From Corynebacterium gallinarum (GTDB lineage: Bacteria > Actinomycetota > Actinomycetes > Mycobacteriales > Mycobacteriaceae), in contig NZ_JACSPR010000006.1 in NCBI RefSeq assembly GCF_014837045.1, forward strand, positions 163,484 to 227,483: DNA of 64,000 bases, in the 5' to 3' direction. The translations under genes were made by a program, and so were the position numbers. This document shows positions 1-10,276 of this stretch, piece by piece. Every line of letters begins with the position of its first letter. Within the stretch, counting starts at the first letter, position 1. Under the pieces are notes generated by a model. That model ran no database searches, was not told where the DNA came from, and saw nothing but the letters and a program-made list of their open reading frames with translations.

Positions 1-3000
1 GGTCAGACGGGCGCCACCCTGACCACCTCCCTGCTCGACGCCATCACCCCGGCCGGCACGAGCATGCTCACCGCCGTGATCACGCTGATCATCATCGTGG
101 CGCTGGCGCGCTATGCCACCCAGTTCGGTCGCCGGTACACCGCCGGCCGGTTGAGCATCGGTGTGCAGCATGACATCCGCCTGCAGGTCCTGGGCACCCT
201 GCAGCGTCTCGACGGTCCCGGCCAGGACGATATCCGCACAGGCCAGGTGGTTTCCCGGTCGATCTCGGATATCAACCAGGTCCAGGGCCTGCTGGCGATG
301 ATGCCCATGATCATCGGCAACGTGGTCAAGCTGGTGGTCACCCTGGTGATCATGCTGTTGATCTCCCCACCGCTGACCATCATCGCGGTCATCCTCGTGC
401 CCCTGCTGCTGTTCGCGGTGGCCTATTCCCGGCGCGCACTGTTCGCCTCCACGTGGTCGGCGCAGCAGAAGGCCGCGGATCTGGCCACCCACGTTGAGGA
501 GACCGTCTCCGGTATCCGGGTGGTCAAGGCGTTTGTCCAGGAGGACCGGGAGGTGGAGAAACTCGAGGACAACGCCCGGGATCTCTACGCCCAGCGCATG
601 CGCACCGCTCGCCTGACCGCGCGGTTCATCCCCATGGTGGAGCAGCTGCCCCAGATCGCCCTGGTGGTCAACATCGTCGGTGGTGGTTATCTCGCCATGA
701 CCGGCCAGATCACGGTGGGTACCTTCGTGGCGTTCTCCGCGTACCTCACCAGCCTCTCGGCGGTAGCCAGGTCCCTGTCGGGCATGCTCATGCGTGTACA
801 GCTGGCACTGTCGTCGGTGGAGCGTGTCTTCGAGGTCGTTGATCTGGAACCCGAGCACCACGATCCCGTGGACACCATCGCCGTCCCGGACAATCAGCCC
901 CTCGGCCTGCGCCTGTCCGATGTGCACTTCCGGGGCATCCTCAACGGTCTGGATCTCACGGTCAATCCCGGGGAGACCATGGTGCTGGTGGGCCCGCCCG
1001 GATCGGGCAAGACCATGGCGGTGCAGCTGGCCGGCGCCTTCTACCAACCGGAGCAGGGCCACCTGTCCTTCCTGGATGCCCAGCGCCGCCCGCTGCCCTT
1101 CGACCGTCTCGCCACCGGTGATATCCGCAGCAACCTCATCGCCGTCTTCGATGAGCCGTTTCTCTACTCCACCACCATCCGCGACAACATCGCGATGGGG
1201 CTCGATGTCACCGACGAGCAGGTTCAACGGGCCGCTGAGATGGCGCAGGCACATGAGTTCGTGGACAAGCTCCCCAACGGTTACGGCGAGGTGGTCGGTG
1301 AACGTGGACTGACGCTCTCCGGTGGGCAGCGGCAGCGCATCGCGCTGGCCCGGGCGTTCCTGGCGCGGCCGCGGGTGCTCGTGCTCGATGATGCGACCTC
1401 CGCGATCGATGCCACCACCGAGGACCGCATCTTCCGCGCCATCCGCGAGGAACTGACCGATGTCACCATCCTCATGGTCGCCCACCGTCACTCCTCCCTG
1501 GAGCTCGCCGACCGCGTCGGCCTGGTGGAACGCGGTGTGGTGACCGCCCACGGCACCCTGGAGGAGATGAACCATAACCCGCGGTTCGCGCACCTCATGG
1601 CGCTTGATTTCAAGGAGCCGGGCACCCCGGAGTTCGAACTCGACGGCGCCGCCGAGCCCGACCGCGGTGAGCTGTGGCCCGCGCTGCAGGAGCAGGGCAG
1701 TCATTACCGCCTGATCACCAACACCTCGAGTGTGGGTGGGCGCGGCAGCGGTGCGTCCATGCCCGCCACCCCGGAGCTGATCGCACGGGTGGAGGCGCTG
1801 CCCCCGGCCACGGAACAACCCCGGATCGACACCGCGCGGTTGAAGAACGAGGCCCGTCCCTTTGAACTGGGTCGCCTGTTCCGCCAGGTGCGCTTCCTCA
1901 TCGCGGCCGTCATCGGTCTGCTGCTGGTGGGTGTGGTCGCCGATCTGGCCTTCCCGACGCTGATGCGCATGGCCATCGACAACGGTGTCCAGGCCCGCGA
2001 CACCGGCACGCTGTGGATCATTGCCGGCGTGGGCGCGGTCGTGGTGCTGCTGGGCTGGGCGGCCGCGACCGTCAACACCGTGCTCACCGCCCGGACCGGT
2101 GAACGTCTCCTGTTCGGTCTGCGGCTGCGGTCGTTTGTGCACCTGCTGCGGCTGAGCATGGATTATTTCGAACGCACCATGTCGGGGCGCATCATGACGC
2201 GCATGACCACCGACATCGACAACCTCTCGTCCTTCCTGCAGACCGGCCTGGCGCAGACGGTGGTGTCGGTGGGCACGCTCGTCGGTGTGGTCACCATGCT
2301 GCTGATCACCGATGCCACGCTCGCGCTCGCAGCGCTGGCGGTGGTGCCGGTCATCGTGGTGCTCACCCTGATCTTCCGCCGGATCTCCTCGCGTCTGTAC
2401 ACCCAGGCCCGCGAGCAGATCAGCCAGGTCAACGCCACCTTCCAGGAATCCATCGCCGGCCTGCGCACCGCGCAGATGCACCGCATGGAGGACCGCGTCA
2501 ATGACACCTTAGAACGCGAGGCCGAGGAGTACCGCCGCCTGCGCGTGAATTCCCAGACCGCGGTGTCCATCTACTTCCCCGGCCTCACCGCCCTGTCGGA
2601 GATCGCCCAGGCCCTCGTGCTCGGCCTGGGTGCCTGGCAGGTGGCCCGTGGCCAGCTCAGCCCCGGCGTGCTCGTGGCGTTCGTGCTCTACATGGGTCTG
2701 ATGTTCGGGCCGATCCAGCAGCTCAGCCAGATCTTCGACAGCTACCAGCAGGCCGCCGTGGGCTTCCGCCGCATCCGCGAGCTGCTGGCCACCACCCCGT
2801 CCGTGCCCGACGACGGCACCACACCCGGTGCGCGCGCCGCCGCCGGCGGCCACCTGATGCTTGACGACGTCTCCTTCGCCTACACCGACACACCCATCCT
2901 GGAAAATGTGCACCTGACCATCGAACCCGGCACCACCGTCGCGGTGGTGGGCCCCACCGGTGCTGGTAAGTCCACCATCGTGAAACTGCTGTCCCGGCTC

Positions 3001-3564
3001 TACGACCCCACCGCCGGACAGGTATGCGCCGCCGGCACCGACATCCGCGACTTTCCCACCCGCGACTGGAGGCTGGCGATCGGCCATGTGCCCCAGGAGG
3101 CCCACCTGTTCTCCGGCACCGTCGCCGACAACATCGGGTACGGGATGACGGGGGCGTCGCAAAGCATGATTGAGGACGCCGCCCGCCGGGTGGGTGCGCT
3201 CACCGCCATCGCCGCGATCCCGGGTGGATTCAACCACCCCGTCGGTGAACGCGGACGCGGCCTGTCCTCCGGGCAGCGCCAACTGATCGCCCTGGCGCGC
3301 GCCGAGCTCATCGAGCCGGTGATCATGCTTCTCGACGAGGCCACCTCCACCCTCGATCCCGCTACCGAGACAGTCATCCTCAACGCCTCCGCCAGGGTCA
3401 CCCGGAACCGCACGAGTGTGATCGTCGCGCACCGGCTCGCCACCGCCAGTAGGGCCGACCGGATCATCGTGGTTGACGGGGGACGTATCATCGAGGATGG
3501 TTCCCACGATGAACTTCTGGGAGCGCATGGAACCTACGCAACAATGTGGCATTTAGTAGGGTGA
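1..3564 (+). CDS. Fused two-half ABC exporter (5' end outside window)
   Basis: The frame is open from base 1, so the start lies upstream. Order: membrane domain, NBD1, membrane domain, NBD2, i.e. two type IV exporter halves fused in one chain, acting in the inner membrane. NBD1 has Walker A GPPGSGKT (from nt 991) and a normal LSGGQ signature, but Walker B ends LVLDD, with Asp in place of the catalytic Glu, and the Q-loop reads VFDEPF without Gln. NBD2 has GPTGAGKS, a Walker B ending LLDE, and a variant LSSGQ signature. This is the asymmetry of heterodimeric exporters: one degenerate ATP site (NBD1 Walker motifs plus NBD2 signature) and one consensus site. Substrate is unknown. It lies about 140 bp upstream of odhA with no clear terminator between. 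Confidence 0.9.
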   Translation, partial: GQTGATLTTSLLDAITPAGTSMLTAVITLIIIVALARYATQFGRRYTAGRLSIGVQHDIRLQVLGTLQRLDGPGQDDIRTGQVVSRSISDINQVQGLLAMMPMIIGNVVKLVVTLVIMLLISPPLTIIAVILVPLLLFAVAYSRRALFASTWSAQQKAADLATHVEETVSGIRVVKAFVQEDREVEKLEDNARDLYAQRMRTARLTARFIPMVEQLPQIALVVNIVGGGYLAMTGQITVGTFVAFSAYLTSLSAVARSLSGMLMRVQLALSSVERVFEVVDLEPEHHDPVDTIAVPDNQPLGLRLSDVHFRGILNGLDLTVNPGETMVLVGPPGSGKTMAVQLAGAFYQPEQGHLSFLDAQRRPLPFDRLATGDIRSNLIAVFDEPFLYSTTIRDNIAMGLDVTDEQVQRAAEMAQAHEFVDKLPNGYGEVVGERGLTLSGGQRQRIALARAFLARPRVLVLDDATSAIDATTEDRIFRAIREELTDVTILMVAHRHSSLELADRVGLVERGVVTAHGTLEEMNHNPRFAHLMALDFKEPGTPEFELDGAAEPDRGELWPALQEQGSHYRLITNTSSVGGRGSGASMPATPELIARVEALPPATEQPRIDTARLKNEARPFELGRLFRQVRFLIAAVIGLLLVGVVADLAFPTLMRMAIDNGVQARDTGTLWIIAGVGAVVVLLGWAAATVNTVLTARTGERLLFGLRLRSFVHLLRLSMDYFERTMSGRIMTRMTTDIDNLSSFLQTGLAQTVVSVGTLVGVVTMLLITDATLALAALAVVPVIVVLTLIFRRISSRLYTQAREQISQVNATFQESIAGLRTAQMHRMEDRVNDTLEREAEEYRRLRVNSQTAVSIYFPGLTALSEIAQALVLGLGAWQVARGQLSPGVLVAFVLYMGLMFGPIQQLSQIFDSYQQAAVGFRRIRELLATTPSVPDDGTTPGARAAAGGHLMLDDVSFAYTDTPILENVHLTIEPGTTVAVVGPTGAGKSTIVKLLSRLYDPTAGQVCAAGTDIRDFPTRDWRLAIGHVPQEAHLFSGTVADNIGYGMTGASQSMIEDAARRVGALTAIAAIPGGFNHPVGERGRGLSSGQRQLIALARAELIEPVIMLLDEATSTLDPATETVILNASARVTRNRTSVIVAHRLATASRADRIIVVDGGRIIEDGSHDELLGAHGTYATMWHLVG

Positions 3565-3649
3565 CAGGATATTTTAGGAAAGACTGTTACCAAAAAGTGC
3601 TAAAACTGGGGTGCTAGGTCCCCGCGACCGGAACCAGCGTTACAGTGGA

Positions 3650-3655
3650 TAAAAT
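3650..3655 (+). promoter_or_regulatory. Candidate odhA -10 element
   Basis: TAAAAT lies about 50 nt before the odhA start in an AT-rich gap. No good -35 is visible, which is common in corynebacteria. A purine-rich AAGGAAAAGAGG tract follows just before the GTG start. Confidence 0.4.
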
Positions 3656-3706
3656 AAAGCCCATTTAGAACCCTCAACAAGCAAGGAAAAGAGGCGAGTA
3701 CCTGCC

Positions 3707-6700
3707 GTGAGCAGCGCTAGTACTTTCGGCCAGAACGCGTGGCTGGTGGATGAGATGTTCCAGCAGTTCAAGAAGGACCCCCAGTCCGTGGACAAGGAAT
3801 GGAGAGAGCTCTTCGAGTCTCAGGGGGGTCCACAGGCTGAAAAGGCTACCCCCGCCACCCCCGAAGCCAAGAAGACAGCTTCGCCGCAGTCCTCAACTTC
3901 CGGCAAGTCCACCGCCAAGGCTGCCCCTGCCGCCAAGACCGCACCGGCCTCTGCACCCGCCAAGGCTGCCCCTGTCAAGCAAAACCAGGCATCCAAGCCT
4001 GCCAAGAAGGCCAAGGAGTCCCCCCTGTCCAAGCCAGTTGCCAAGCCTGAGCCAGGAACCACCCCCCTCAGGGGCATCTTCAAGTCCATCGCGAAGAACA
4101 TGGACCTCTCCCTGGAGGTGCCCACCGCCACTTCCGTCCGCGACATGCCCGCGCGCCTCATGTTCGAGAACCGCGCCATGGTCAACGACCAGCTCAAGCG
4201 CACCCGCGGCGGCAAGATCTCCTTCACCCACATCATCGGCTACGCCATGGTGAAGGCTGTCATGGCACACCCGGACATGAACAACTCCTATGACATCGTC
4301 GACGGCAAGCCGTCCCTGATCGTCCCGGAGCACATCAACCTCGGCCTGGCCATCGACCTCCCCCAGAAGGACGGCTCCCGCGCACTCGTGGTCGCCGCCA
4401 TCAAGGAAACCGAGAAGATGACCTTCTCCCAGTTCCTCGAGGCCTATGAGGACGTCGTCGCACGCTCCCGCGTGGGCAAGCTGACCATGGATGACTACCA
4501 GGGTGTCACCATCTCCCTGACCAACCCGGGTGGCATCGGAACCCGCCACTCCATCCCACGTCTGACCAAGGGCCAGGGCACCATCATCGGTGTCGGCTCC
4601 ATGGATTACCCCGCTGAGTTCCAGGGTGCCTCCGAGGACCGCCTCGCCGAGCTCGGTGTGGGCAAGCTCGTCACCATCACCTCCACCTACGATCACCGCG
4701 TCATCCAGGGCGCGGAATCCGGTGAGTTCCTGCGCACCATGTCCCAGCTGCTCGTGGACGATGCGTTCTGGGATCACATCTTCGAGGAAATGAACGTTCC
4801 CTACACCCCGATGCGCTGGGCACAGGACCTGCCCAACACCGGCGTGGACAAGAACACCCGTGTCATGCAGCTCATCGAGGCCTACCGCTCCCGCGGTCAC
4901 CTCATCGCCGACACCAACCCACTGCCCTGGGTCCAGCCCGGCATGCCGGTTCCGGACCACCGTGACCTGGATATCGAAACCCACGGCCTGACCCTGTGGG
5001 ATCTGGACCGTACCTTCCACGTCGGTGGTTTCGGTGGCAAGGAGACCATGACCCTGCGTGAGGTGCTCAGCCGCCTCCGCGCCGCCTACACCCTCAAGGT
5101 CGGCTCCGAGTACACCCACATCCTCGACCGCGATGAGCGCACCTGGCTGCAGGACCGCCTCGAGGCCGGTATGCCCAAGCCCACCGCCGCCGAGCAGAAG
5201 TACATCCTGCAGAAGCTCAACGCCGCCGAGGCGTTCGAGAACTTCCTGCAGACCAAGTACGTCGGCCAGAAGCGCTTCTCCCTCGAGGGCGCCGAAGCAC
5301 TGATCCCGCTGATGGACTCCGCCATCGACACCGCCGCAGGCCAGGGCCTGGACGAGGTCGTCATCGGTATGCCACACCGTGGTCGCCTCAACGTGCTGTT
5401 CAACATCGTCGGCAAGCCACTGGCCTCGATCTTCAACGAGTTCGAGGGCCAGATGGAACAGGGCCAGATCGGTGGCTCCGGTGACGTGAAGTACCACCTC
5501 GGTTCCGAGGGTACCCACCTGCAGATGTTCGGCGACGGCGAGATCAAGGTCTCCCTCACCGCCAACCCCTCCCACCTCGAGGCCGTCAACCCGGTCATGG
5601 AGGGCATCGTCCGCGCAAAGCAGGACATCCTGGACAAGGGCCAGGACGGCTACACCGTCGTCCCGCTGCTGCTCCACGGTGACGCCGCCTTCGCCGGCCT
5701 GGGCATCGTGCCCGAGACCATCAACCTCGCAGCCCTGCGCGGTTACGATGTCGGTGGCACCATCCACATCGTGGTCAACAACCAGATCGGCTTCACCACC
5801 ACCCCGGACTCCAGCCGTTCCATGCACTACGCCACCGACTACGCCAAGGCCTTCGGTTGCCCGGTGTTCCACGTCAACGGCGATGACCCGGAGGCTGTTG
5901 TCTGGGTGGGCCAGCTGGCCACCGAGTACCGCCGCCGCTTCGGCAAGGACGTCTTCATTGACCTCGTCTGCTACCGCCTGCGCGGCCACAACGAGGCTGA
6001 TGACCCGTCCATGACCCAGCCGAAGATGTACGAGCTGATCACCGGACGCGACTCCGTGCGTGCCACCTACACCGAGGACCTCCTCGGCCGTGGTGATCTC
6101 TCCGAGGGCGACGCCGAGGCAGTTGTCCGCGACTTCCACGATCAGATGGAATCCGTGTTCAACGAGGTCAAGGAAGCCGGCAAGAAGCAGCCTGCAGAGC
6201 AGACCGGCATCACCGGTTCCCAGGAACTCACCCGTGGCCTGGACACCAACATCACCCGCGAGGACCTGATCGAACTCGGCCAGGCCTTCGTCAACACCCC
6301 CGAGGACTTCACCTACCACCCACGTGTGGCACCGGTGGCCAAGAAGCGCGCCGAGTCCGTCACCGAGGGTGGCATCGACTGGGCATGGGGCGAGCTCATC
6401 GCCTTCGGCTCCCTGGCCAACGAGGGCAAGCTGGTCCGTCTCGCAGGTGAGGATTCCCGCCGTGGTACCTTCACCCAGCGTCACGCCGTAGCCATCGACC
6501 CGAACACCGCCGAGGAGTTCAACCCGCTCAACGAGCTGGCACAGGCCAAGGGCGAGGGTAAGTTCCTCGTCTACAACTCCGCTCTGACCGAGTACGCGGG
6601 CATGGGCTTCGAGTACGGCTACTCCGTGGGCAACCAGGACGCCGTCGTGGCCTGGGAGGCACAGTTCGGTGACTTCGCCAACGGTGCACAGACCATCATC

Positions 6701-7411
6701 GATGAGTACATCTCCTCCGGTGAGGCCAAGTGGGGCCAGACCTCCTCGGTCATCCTGCTGCTGCCCCACGGCTACGAGGGTCAGGGTCCGGACCACTCCT
6801 CCGCACGCATCGAGCGCTTCCTGCAGCTGTGCGCCGAGGGTTCCATGACCATCGCCCAGCCGACCACGCCGGCGAACTACTTCCACCTGCTGCGTCGCCA
6901 CGCACTGGGCAAGATGAAGCGTCCGCTGGTCGTCTTCACCCCGAAGTCCATGCTGCGCAACAAGGCCGCCACCTCCACCCCGGAGGAGTTCACCGAGGTC
7001 ACCCGCTTCCAGTCGGTGCTCGATGATCCGAACGTGGCCGATGCCTCCAAGGTCAAGAAGATCATGCTGTGCTCCGGCAAGGTCTACTACGAGCTGGCCA
7101 AGCGCAAGGAGAAGGACAACCGCGACGACGTCGCCATCGTCCGTATCGAGATGCTGCACCCGATCCCGTTCAACCGTCTGCGTGACGCGTTCGACGGTTA
7201 CCCGAACGCCGAGGAGATCCTGTTCGTCCAGGACGAGCCGGCGAACCAGGGTGCATGGCCGTTCTACCAGGAGCACCTGCCCAACCTCATCGAGGGCATG
7301 CTCCCGATGCGTCGCATCTCGCGCCGTTCCCAGTCCTCGACTGCGACCGGCATCTCGAAGGTGCACACCATCGAGCAGCAGAAGCTGCTGGATGATGCCT
7401 TCAACGCCTAG
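3707..7411 (+). CDS. odhA: 2-oxoglutarate dehydrogenase OdhA, fused E2-like and E1 domains
   Basis: 1234 aa, GTG start. Decarboxylates 2-oxoglutarate in the TCA cycle as the E1 part of the ODH complex. Layout: short N-terminal segment, an Ala/Lys/Pro-rich linker (about 45-115), an acyltransferase domain with the catalytic DHRxxxG motif (His about residue 330), then a full thiamine-diphosphate E1 domain (about 370-1234). The ThDP signature runs from HGDAAF (about 658) to VVNNQ (about 694). There is no lipoyl domain; in this family lipoyl groups come from the separate E2p, and activity is controlled by FHA protein OdhI (family knowledge). Length and fusion are typical of Corynebacteriales. A terminator-like hairpin follows, then the CRISPR island. 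Confidence 0.97.
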   Translation: MSSASTFGQNAWLVDEMFQQFKKDPQSVDKEWRELFESQGGPQAEKATPATPEAKKTASPQSSTSGKSTAKAAPAAKTAPASAPAKAAPVKQNQASKPAKKAKESPLSKPVAKPEPGTTPLRGIFKSIAKNMDLSLEVPTATSVRDMPARLMFENRAMVNDQLKRTRGGKISFTHIIGYAMVKAVMAHPDMNNSYDIVDGKPSLIVPEHINLGLAIDLPQKDGSRALVVAAIKETEKMTFSQFLEAYEDVVARSRVGKLTMDDYQGVTISLTNPGGIGTRHSIPRLTKGQGTIIGVGSMDYPAEFQGASEDRLAELGVGKLVTITSTYDHRVIQGAESGEFLRTMSQLLVDDAFWDHIFEEMNVPYTPMRWAQDLPNTGVDKNTRVMQLIEAYRSRGHLIADTNPLPWVQPGMPVPDHRDLDIETHGLTLWDLDRTFHVGGFGGKETMTLREVLSRLRAAYTLKVGSEYTHILDRDERTWLQDRLEAGMPKPTAAEQKYILQKLNAAEAFENFLQTKYVGQKRFSLEGAEALIPLMDSAIDTAAGQGLDEVVIGMPHRGRLNVLFNIVGKPLASIFNEFEGQMEQGQIGGSGDVKYHLGSEGTHLQMFGDGEIKVSLTANPSHLEAVNPVMEGIVRAKQDILDKGQDGYTVVPLLLHGDAAFAGLGIVPETINLAALRGYDVGGTIHIVVNNQIGFTTTPDSSRSMHYATDYAKAFGCPVFHVNGDDPEAVVWVGQLATEYRRRFGKDVFIDLVCYRLRGHNEADDPSMTQPKMYELITGRDSVRATYTEDLLGRGDLSEGDAEAVVRDFHDQMESVFNEVKEAGKKQPAEQTGITGSQELTRGLDTNITREDLIELGQAFVNTPEDFTYHPRVAPVAKKRAESVTEGGIDWAWGELIAFGSLANEGKLVRLAGEDSRRGTFTQRHAVAIDPNTAEEFNPLNELAQAKGEGKFLVYNSALTEYAGMGFEYGYSVGNQDAVVAWEAQFGDFANGAQTIIDEYISSGEAKWGQTSSVILLLPHGYEGQGPDHSSARIERFLQLCAEGSMTIAQPTTPANYFHLLRRHALGKMKRPLVVFTPKSMLRNKAATSTPEEFTEVTRFQSVLDDPNVADASKVKKIMLCSGKVYYELAKRKEKDNRDDVAIVRIEMLHPIPFNRLRDAFDGYPNAEEILFVQDEPANQGAWPFYQEHLPNLIEGMLPMRRISRRSQSSTATGISKVHTIEQQKLLDDAFNA

Positions 7412-7439
7412 TCTCCAACACTCCAGTTGATAGTCTGAA

Positions 7440-7470
7440 CCCCGCTCGTACCTTTTGGGTGCGAGCGGGG
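7440..7470 (+). terminator. Terminator-like hairpin after odhA
   Basis: Arms CCCCGCTCG and CGAGCGGGG around a 13-nt loop, 28 bp past the odhA stop. The downstream run is only TTCC..TATT, so termination is likely but not textbook. It separates odhA transcription from the CRISPR leader. Confidence 0.65.
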
Positions 7471-7717
7471 TTCCGCTATTCCTTCATAAGCGATAATATT
7501 CATCTACCGCCTATAGCGTTTGACTTCTACATTTTAACTTTGCGAGCATCCCGGTCACCCAGGAAATCCCGGGCTTTGCTCGCGCCATCATCCGCGCAGG
7601 TAGATGACTTTCCAAGGCGATGTTGTCGGTTTCCTTCCAGAAGCGCTGCGTTATTTGGGAACAGCACTCGCAACGCCCCCTAAAACACCTAATCAGAGGC
7701 TATTATTTAAAAGGGCA
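7471..7717 (+). promoter_or_regulatory. Probable CRISPR leader
   Basis: A 247-bp AT-rich, gene-free stretch directly before the first perfect repeat. Three things support this as the leader end: the adjoining repeats are perfect, the far end carries degenerate repeats, and the repeat read on this strand ends ATTGAGGA, resembling the ATTGAAA-type 3' end of many type I repeats. A TATTAT hexamer at 7701-7706 could be the -10 for pre-crRNA, with a start near the first repeat; no convincing -35 is visible. Confidence 0.6.
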
Positions 7718-10110
7718 CCTGCCGTCGTTAGTTCGACGGCCTTTCATTGAGGAGCAACTCGCTCAACATCGCTGCACTGCTGATCGAAGACCTGCCGTCG
7801 TTAGTTCGACGGCCTTTCATTGAGGACCATCCGGCACATCCGGCACACGCACAGGACACCGAGCCTGCCGTCGTTAGTTCGACGGCCTTTCATTGAGGAG
7901 TCGCTGTCCTAGAGGAGCGGAAAGCCGACCCGCCCTGCCGTCGTTAGTTCGACGGCCTTTCATTGAGGAGCGGGAGAGCATCTCATTGAGAATCTGCTCG
8001 TTGGTCCTGCCGTCGTTAGTTCGACGGCCTTTCATTGAGGAGCCACTGACGTGTCCCGCGGGTGGGTGTCCGGCAAGCCTGCCGTCGTTAGTTCGACGGC
8101 CTTTCATTGAGGACCAGCAGCTGGTCAGCGAACCCGACCGCCTGCGACTGCCTGCCGTCGTTAGTTCGACGGCCTTTCATTGAGGAGCCGTGAAATGCGC
8201 CTATCTAAAGCCAAAATCATTGTGCCTGCCGTCGTTAGTTCGACGGCCTTTCATTGAGGAAGGCCACGGGGAAAGTTTCCCCCGTAATATTTTTCGCCCC
8301 TGCCGTCGTTAGTTCGACGGCCTTTCATTGAGGAGGCACCACCATCTACGCCGACAAAGCCGCCGCCGAACCTGCCGTCGTTAGTTCGACGGCCTTTCAT
8401 TGAGGACTAAGTCGGGCTGCCCTCACATAGGCCAGTATTTCCACCTGCCGTCGTTAGTTCGACGGCCTTTCATTGAGGAGAAACTGCACGGTGTCCAGCA
8501 CACCGTTGATTTCCCTGCCGTCGTTAGTTCGACGGCCTTTCATTGAGGACTAACAATCCCCCGTGGGCACGGTGCGGGCGGGCCCCTGCCGTCGTTAGTT
8601 CGACGGCCTTTCATTGAGGATTGCAAGCAGTGGCACCTACTGGAAACATTTCTTATCCTGCCGTGGTTAGTTCGACGCCCTTTCATTGAGGAGGAAAAGA
8701 ACATTGACATTCCCCTGACCTCATGAGGAACCTGCCGTCGTTAGTTCGACGGCCTTTCATTGAGGACCGGACCCCGGAGTACATCCTCGACCGGGCGATC
8801 CGCCTGCCGTCGTTAGTTCGACGGCCTTTCATTGAGGATCGGAGCCACCAGCAGGTTCTTTTGGGGGAAGCCACCACCCTGCCGTCGTTAGTTCGACGGC
8901 CTTTCATTGAGGATCGGAGCCACCAGCAGGTTCTTTTGGGGGAAGCCACCACCCTGCCGTCGTTAGTTCGACGGCCTTTCATTGAGGAGCTTCATTGACC
9001 ACGGTGGTGAGGGTATCGACCCCATCCTGCCGTCGTTAGTTCGACGGCCTTTCATTGAGGAGTCTAAGAAGGCGTTGCAGGCGCGGATGGTGGACTTCCT
9101 GCCGTCGTTAGTTCGACGGCCTTTCATTGAGGAATGATGGGTGCCCCTGAGTCATTCTTCTTGGATGACCTGCCGTCGTTAGTTCGACGGCCTTTCATTG
9201 AGGATCAGAGAGTGCGAGACTGCGTGCCTGCATAGCGTCCTGCCGTCGTTAGTTCGACGGCCTTTCATTGAGGATCGCTGAAAATGTTCCCGCAGGAGGT
9301 CGAGGAATGGGTCCTGCCGTCGTTAGTTCGACGGCCTTTCATTGAGGACTATGTACCCACAGGGCAACGAGTGCACCTCGCCACCCTGCCGTCGTTAGTT
9401 CGACGGCCTTTCATTGAGGACTCCTCCACGGCACCGCCCGCGACATCACCACCCGAACCTGCCGTCGTTAGTTCGACGGCCTTTCATTGAGGACACACGT
9501 GGACACCACCCATCGACGACCCACCCGTCCTCCTGCCGTCGTTAGTTCGACGGCCTTTCATTGAGGACCAGCGACGACCGCACTACCGTCAGCACCGAAT
9601 GTCCTGCCGTCGTTAGTTCGACGGCCTTTCATTGAGGACCGCAGACACAGCCGGATCGCTAGAGGTCATTTCCACCTGCCGTCGTTAGTTCGACGGCCTT
9701 TCATTGAGGATTTCCGTTCTCTGAATCTGTGGGGTGGCGCGGTTGTCCTGCCGTCGTTAGTTCGACGGCCTTTCATTGAGGAGACCTCATCGGCCTGGCA
9801 CGCTGCCACCCGGACTCTGCACCTGCCGTCGTTAGTTCGACGGCCTTTCATTGAGGAATGCCGGCGGCGTAGGTGCGCGGACTGACGCTGCATGTCCTGC
9901 CGTCGTTAGTTCGACGGCCTTTCATTGAGGAGCCGAGACACCACAGTCGGCACCCGCATCTTCGCCCCTGCCGTCGTTAGTTCGACGGCCTTTCATTGAG
10001 GATCACTGCAGGAGGGTGACTGGTGGGCGAATCTCGGGCCTGCCGTCGTTAGTTCGACGGCCTTTCATTGAGGATACAAGTGCTGTGGGATGCCGCTGAC
10101 CAAGAGGCGA
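7718..10110 (+). CRISPR. CRISPR array, leader-proximal part: 33 repeats, 33 spacers
   Basis: Repeats are 36 bp. They begin CCTGCCGTCGTTAG and end CCTTTCATTGAGGA, with an internal GCCGTCG / CGACGGC hairpin (7-bp stem, TTAGTT loop). First repeat 7718-7753, last here 10039-10074. Spacers are 34-39 bp. The repeat at 8657-8692 has two substitutions, both breaking stem pairs. Spacers 8839-8877 and 8914-8952 are identical, an in-array duplication. The last spacer (10075-10110) is cut off from its next repeat by an IS21 insertion. The repeat architecture plus the facing csb1-csb2-cas3-csb3 operon indicate subtype I-G. Readings such as PSLVRRPFIE are translated repeats, not proteins. Confidence 0.98.
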
Positions 10111-10112
10111 CC
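10107..10112 (+). repeat. IS21 target-site duplication, left copy
   Basis: GCGACC directly before the element; the same six bases follow it at 12705-12710. They are the last four bases of a spacer plus the first two of a repeat, so insertion was at a spacer-repeat junction. Confidence 0.9.
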
Positions 10113-10228
10113 TGAATATTCGCGGTTAGAAGAACCGGTGATGGTGTGCTTGAGAACCACTTGCCATTGAGTGCTGTTGGTCTCGGACAGAGCCATTCCT
10201 GGTGCCTGAGAGAGCCACTATCTTTAGG

Positions 10229-10267
10229 CTCCTTTAAGTCATATGAGAGGCATATGACTTAAAGGAG
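10229..10267 (+). promoter_or_regulatory. Perfect hairpin sequestering the istA ribosome-binding site
   Basis: Arms CTCCTTTAAGTCATATG (10229-10245) and CATATGACTTAAAGGAG (10251-10267) are exact inverse complements around a 5-nt loop. The right arm contains AAAGGAG, 9 nt before the istA ATG at 10277. RNA entering from the array would fold and hide the site; RNA started inside the hairpin would not. No T-run follows, so it is not a simple terminator. Confidence 0.75.
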
Positions 10268-10276
10268 TTACCTCTG

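Noticed and set aside
3893..7366. Very long minus-strand open frame opposite odhA
   Set aside because: Shadow of a GC-rich coding strand; low-complexity Gly/Val/Leu/His protein with no motif, while the + strand is a perfect OdhA.
7893..9893. Open frames across the CRISPR array with recurring PSLVRRPFIE or SSMKGRRTNDG blocks
   Set aside because: They translate the CRISPR repeat itself in + or - frames; no ribosome-binding site or family.
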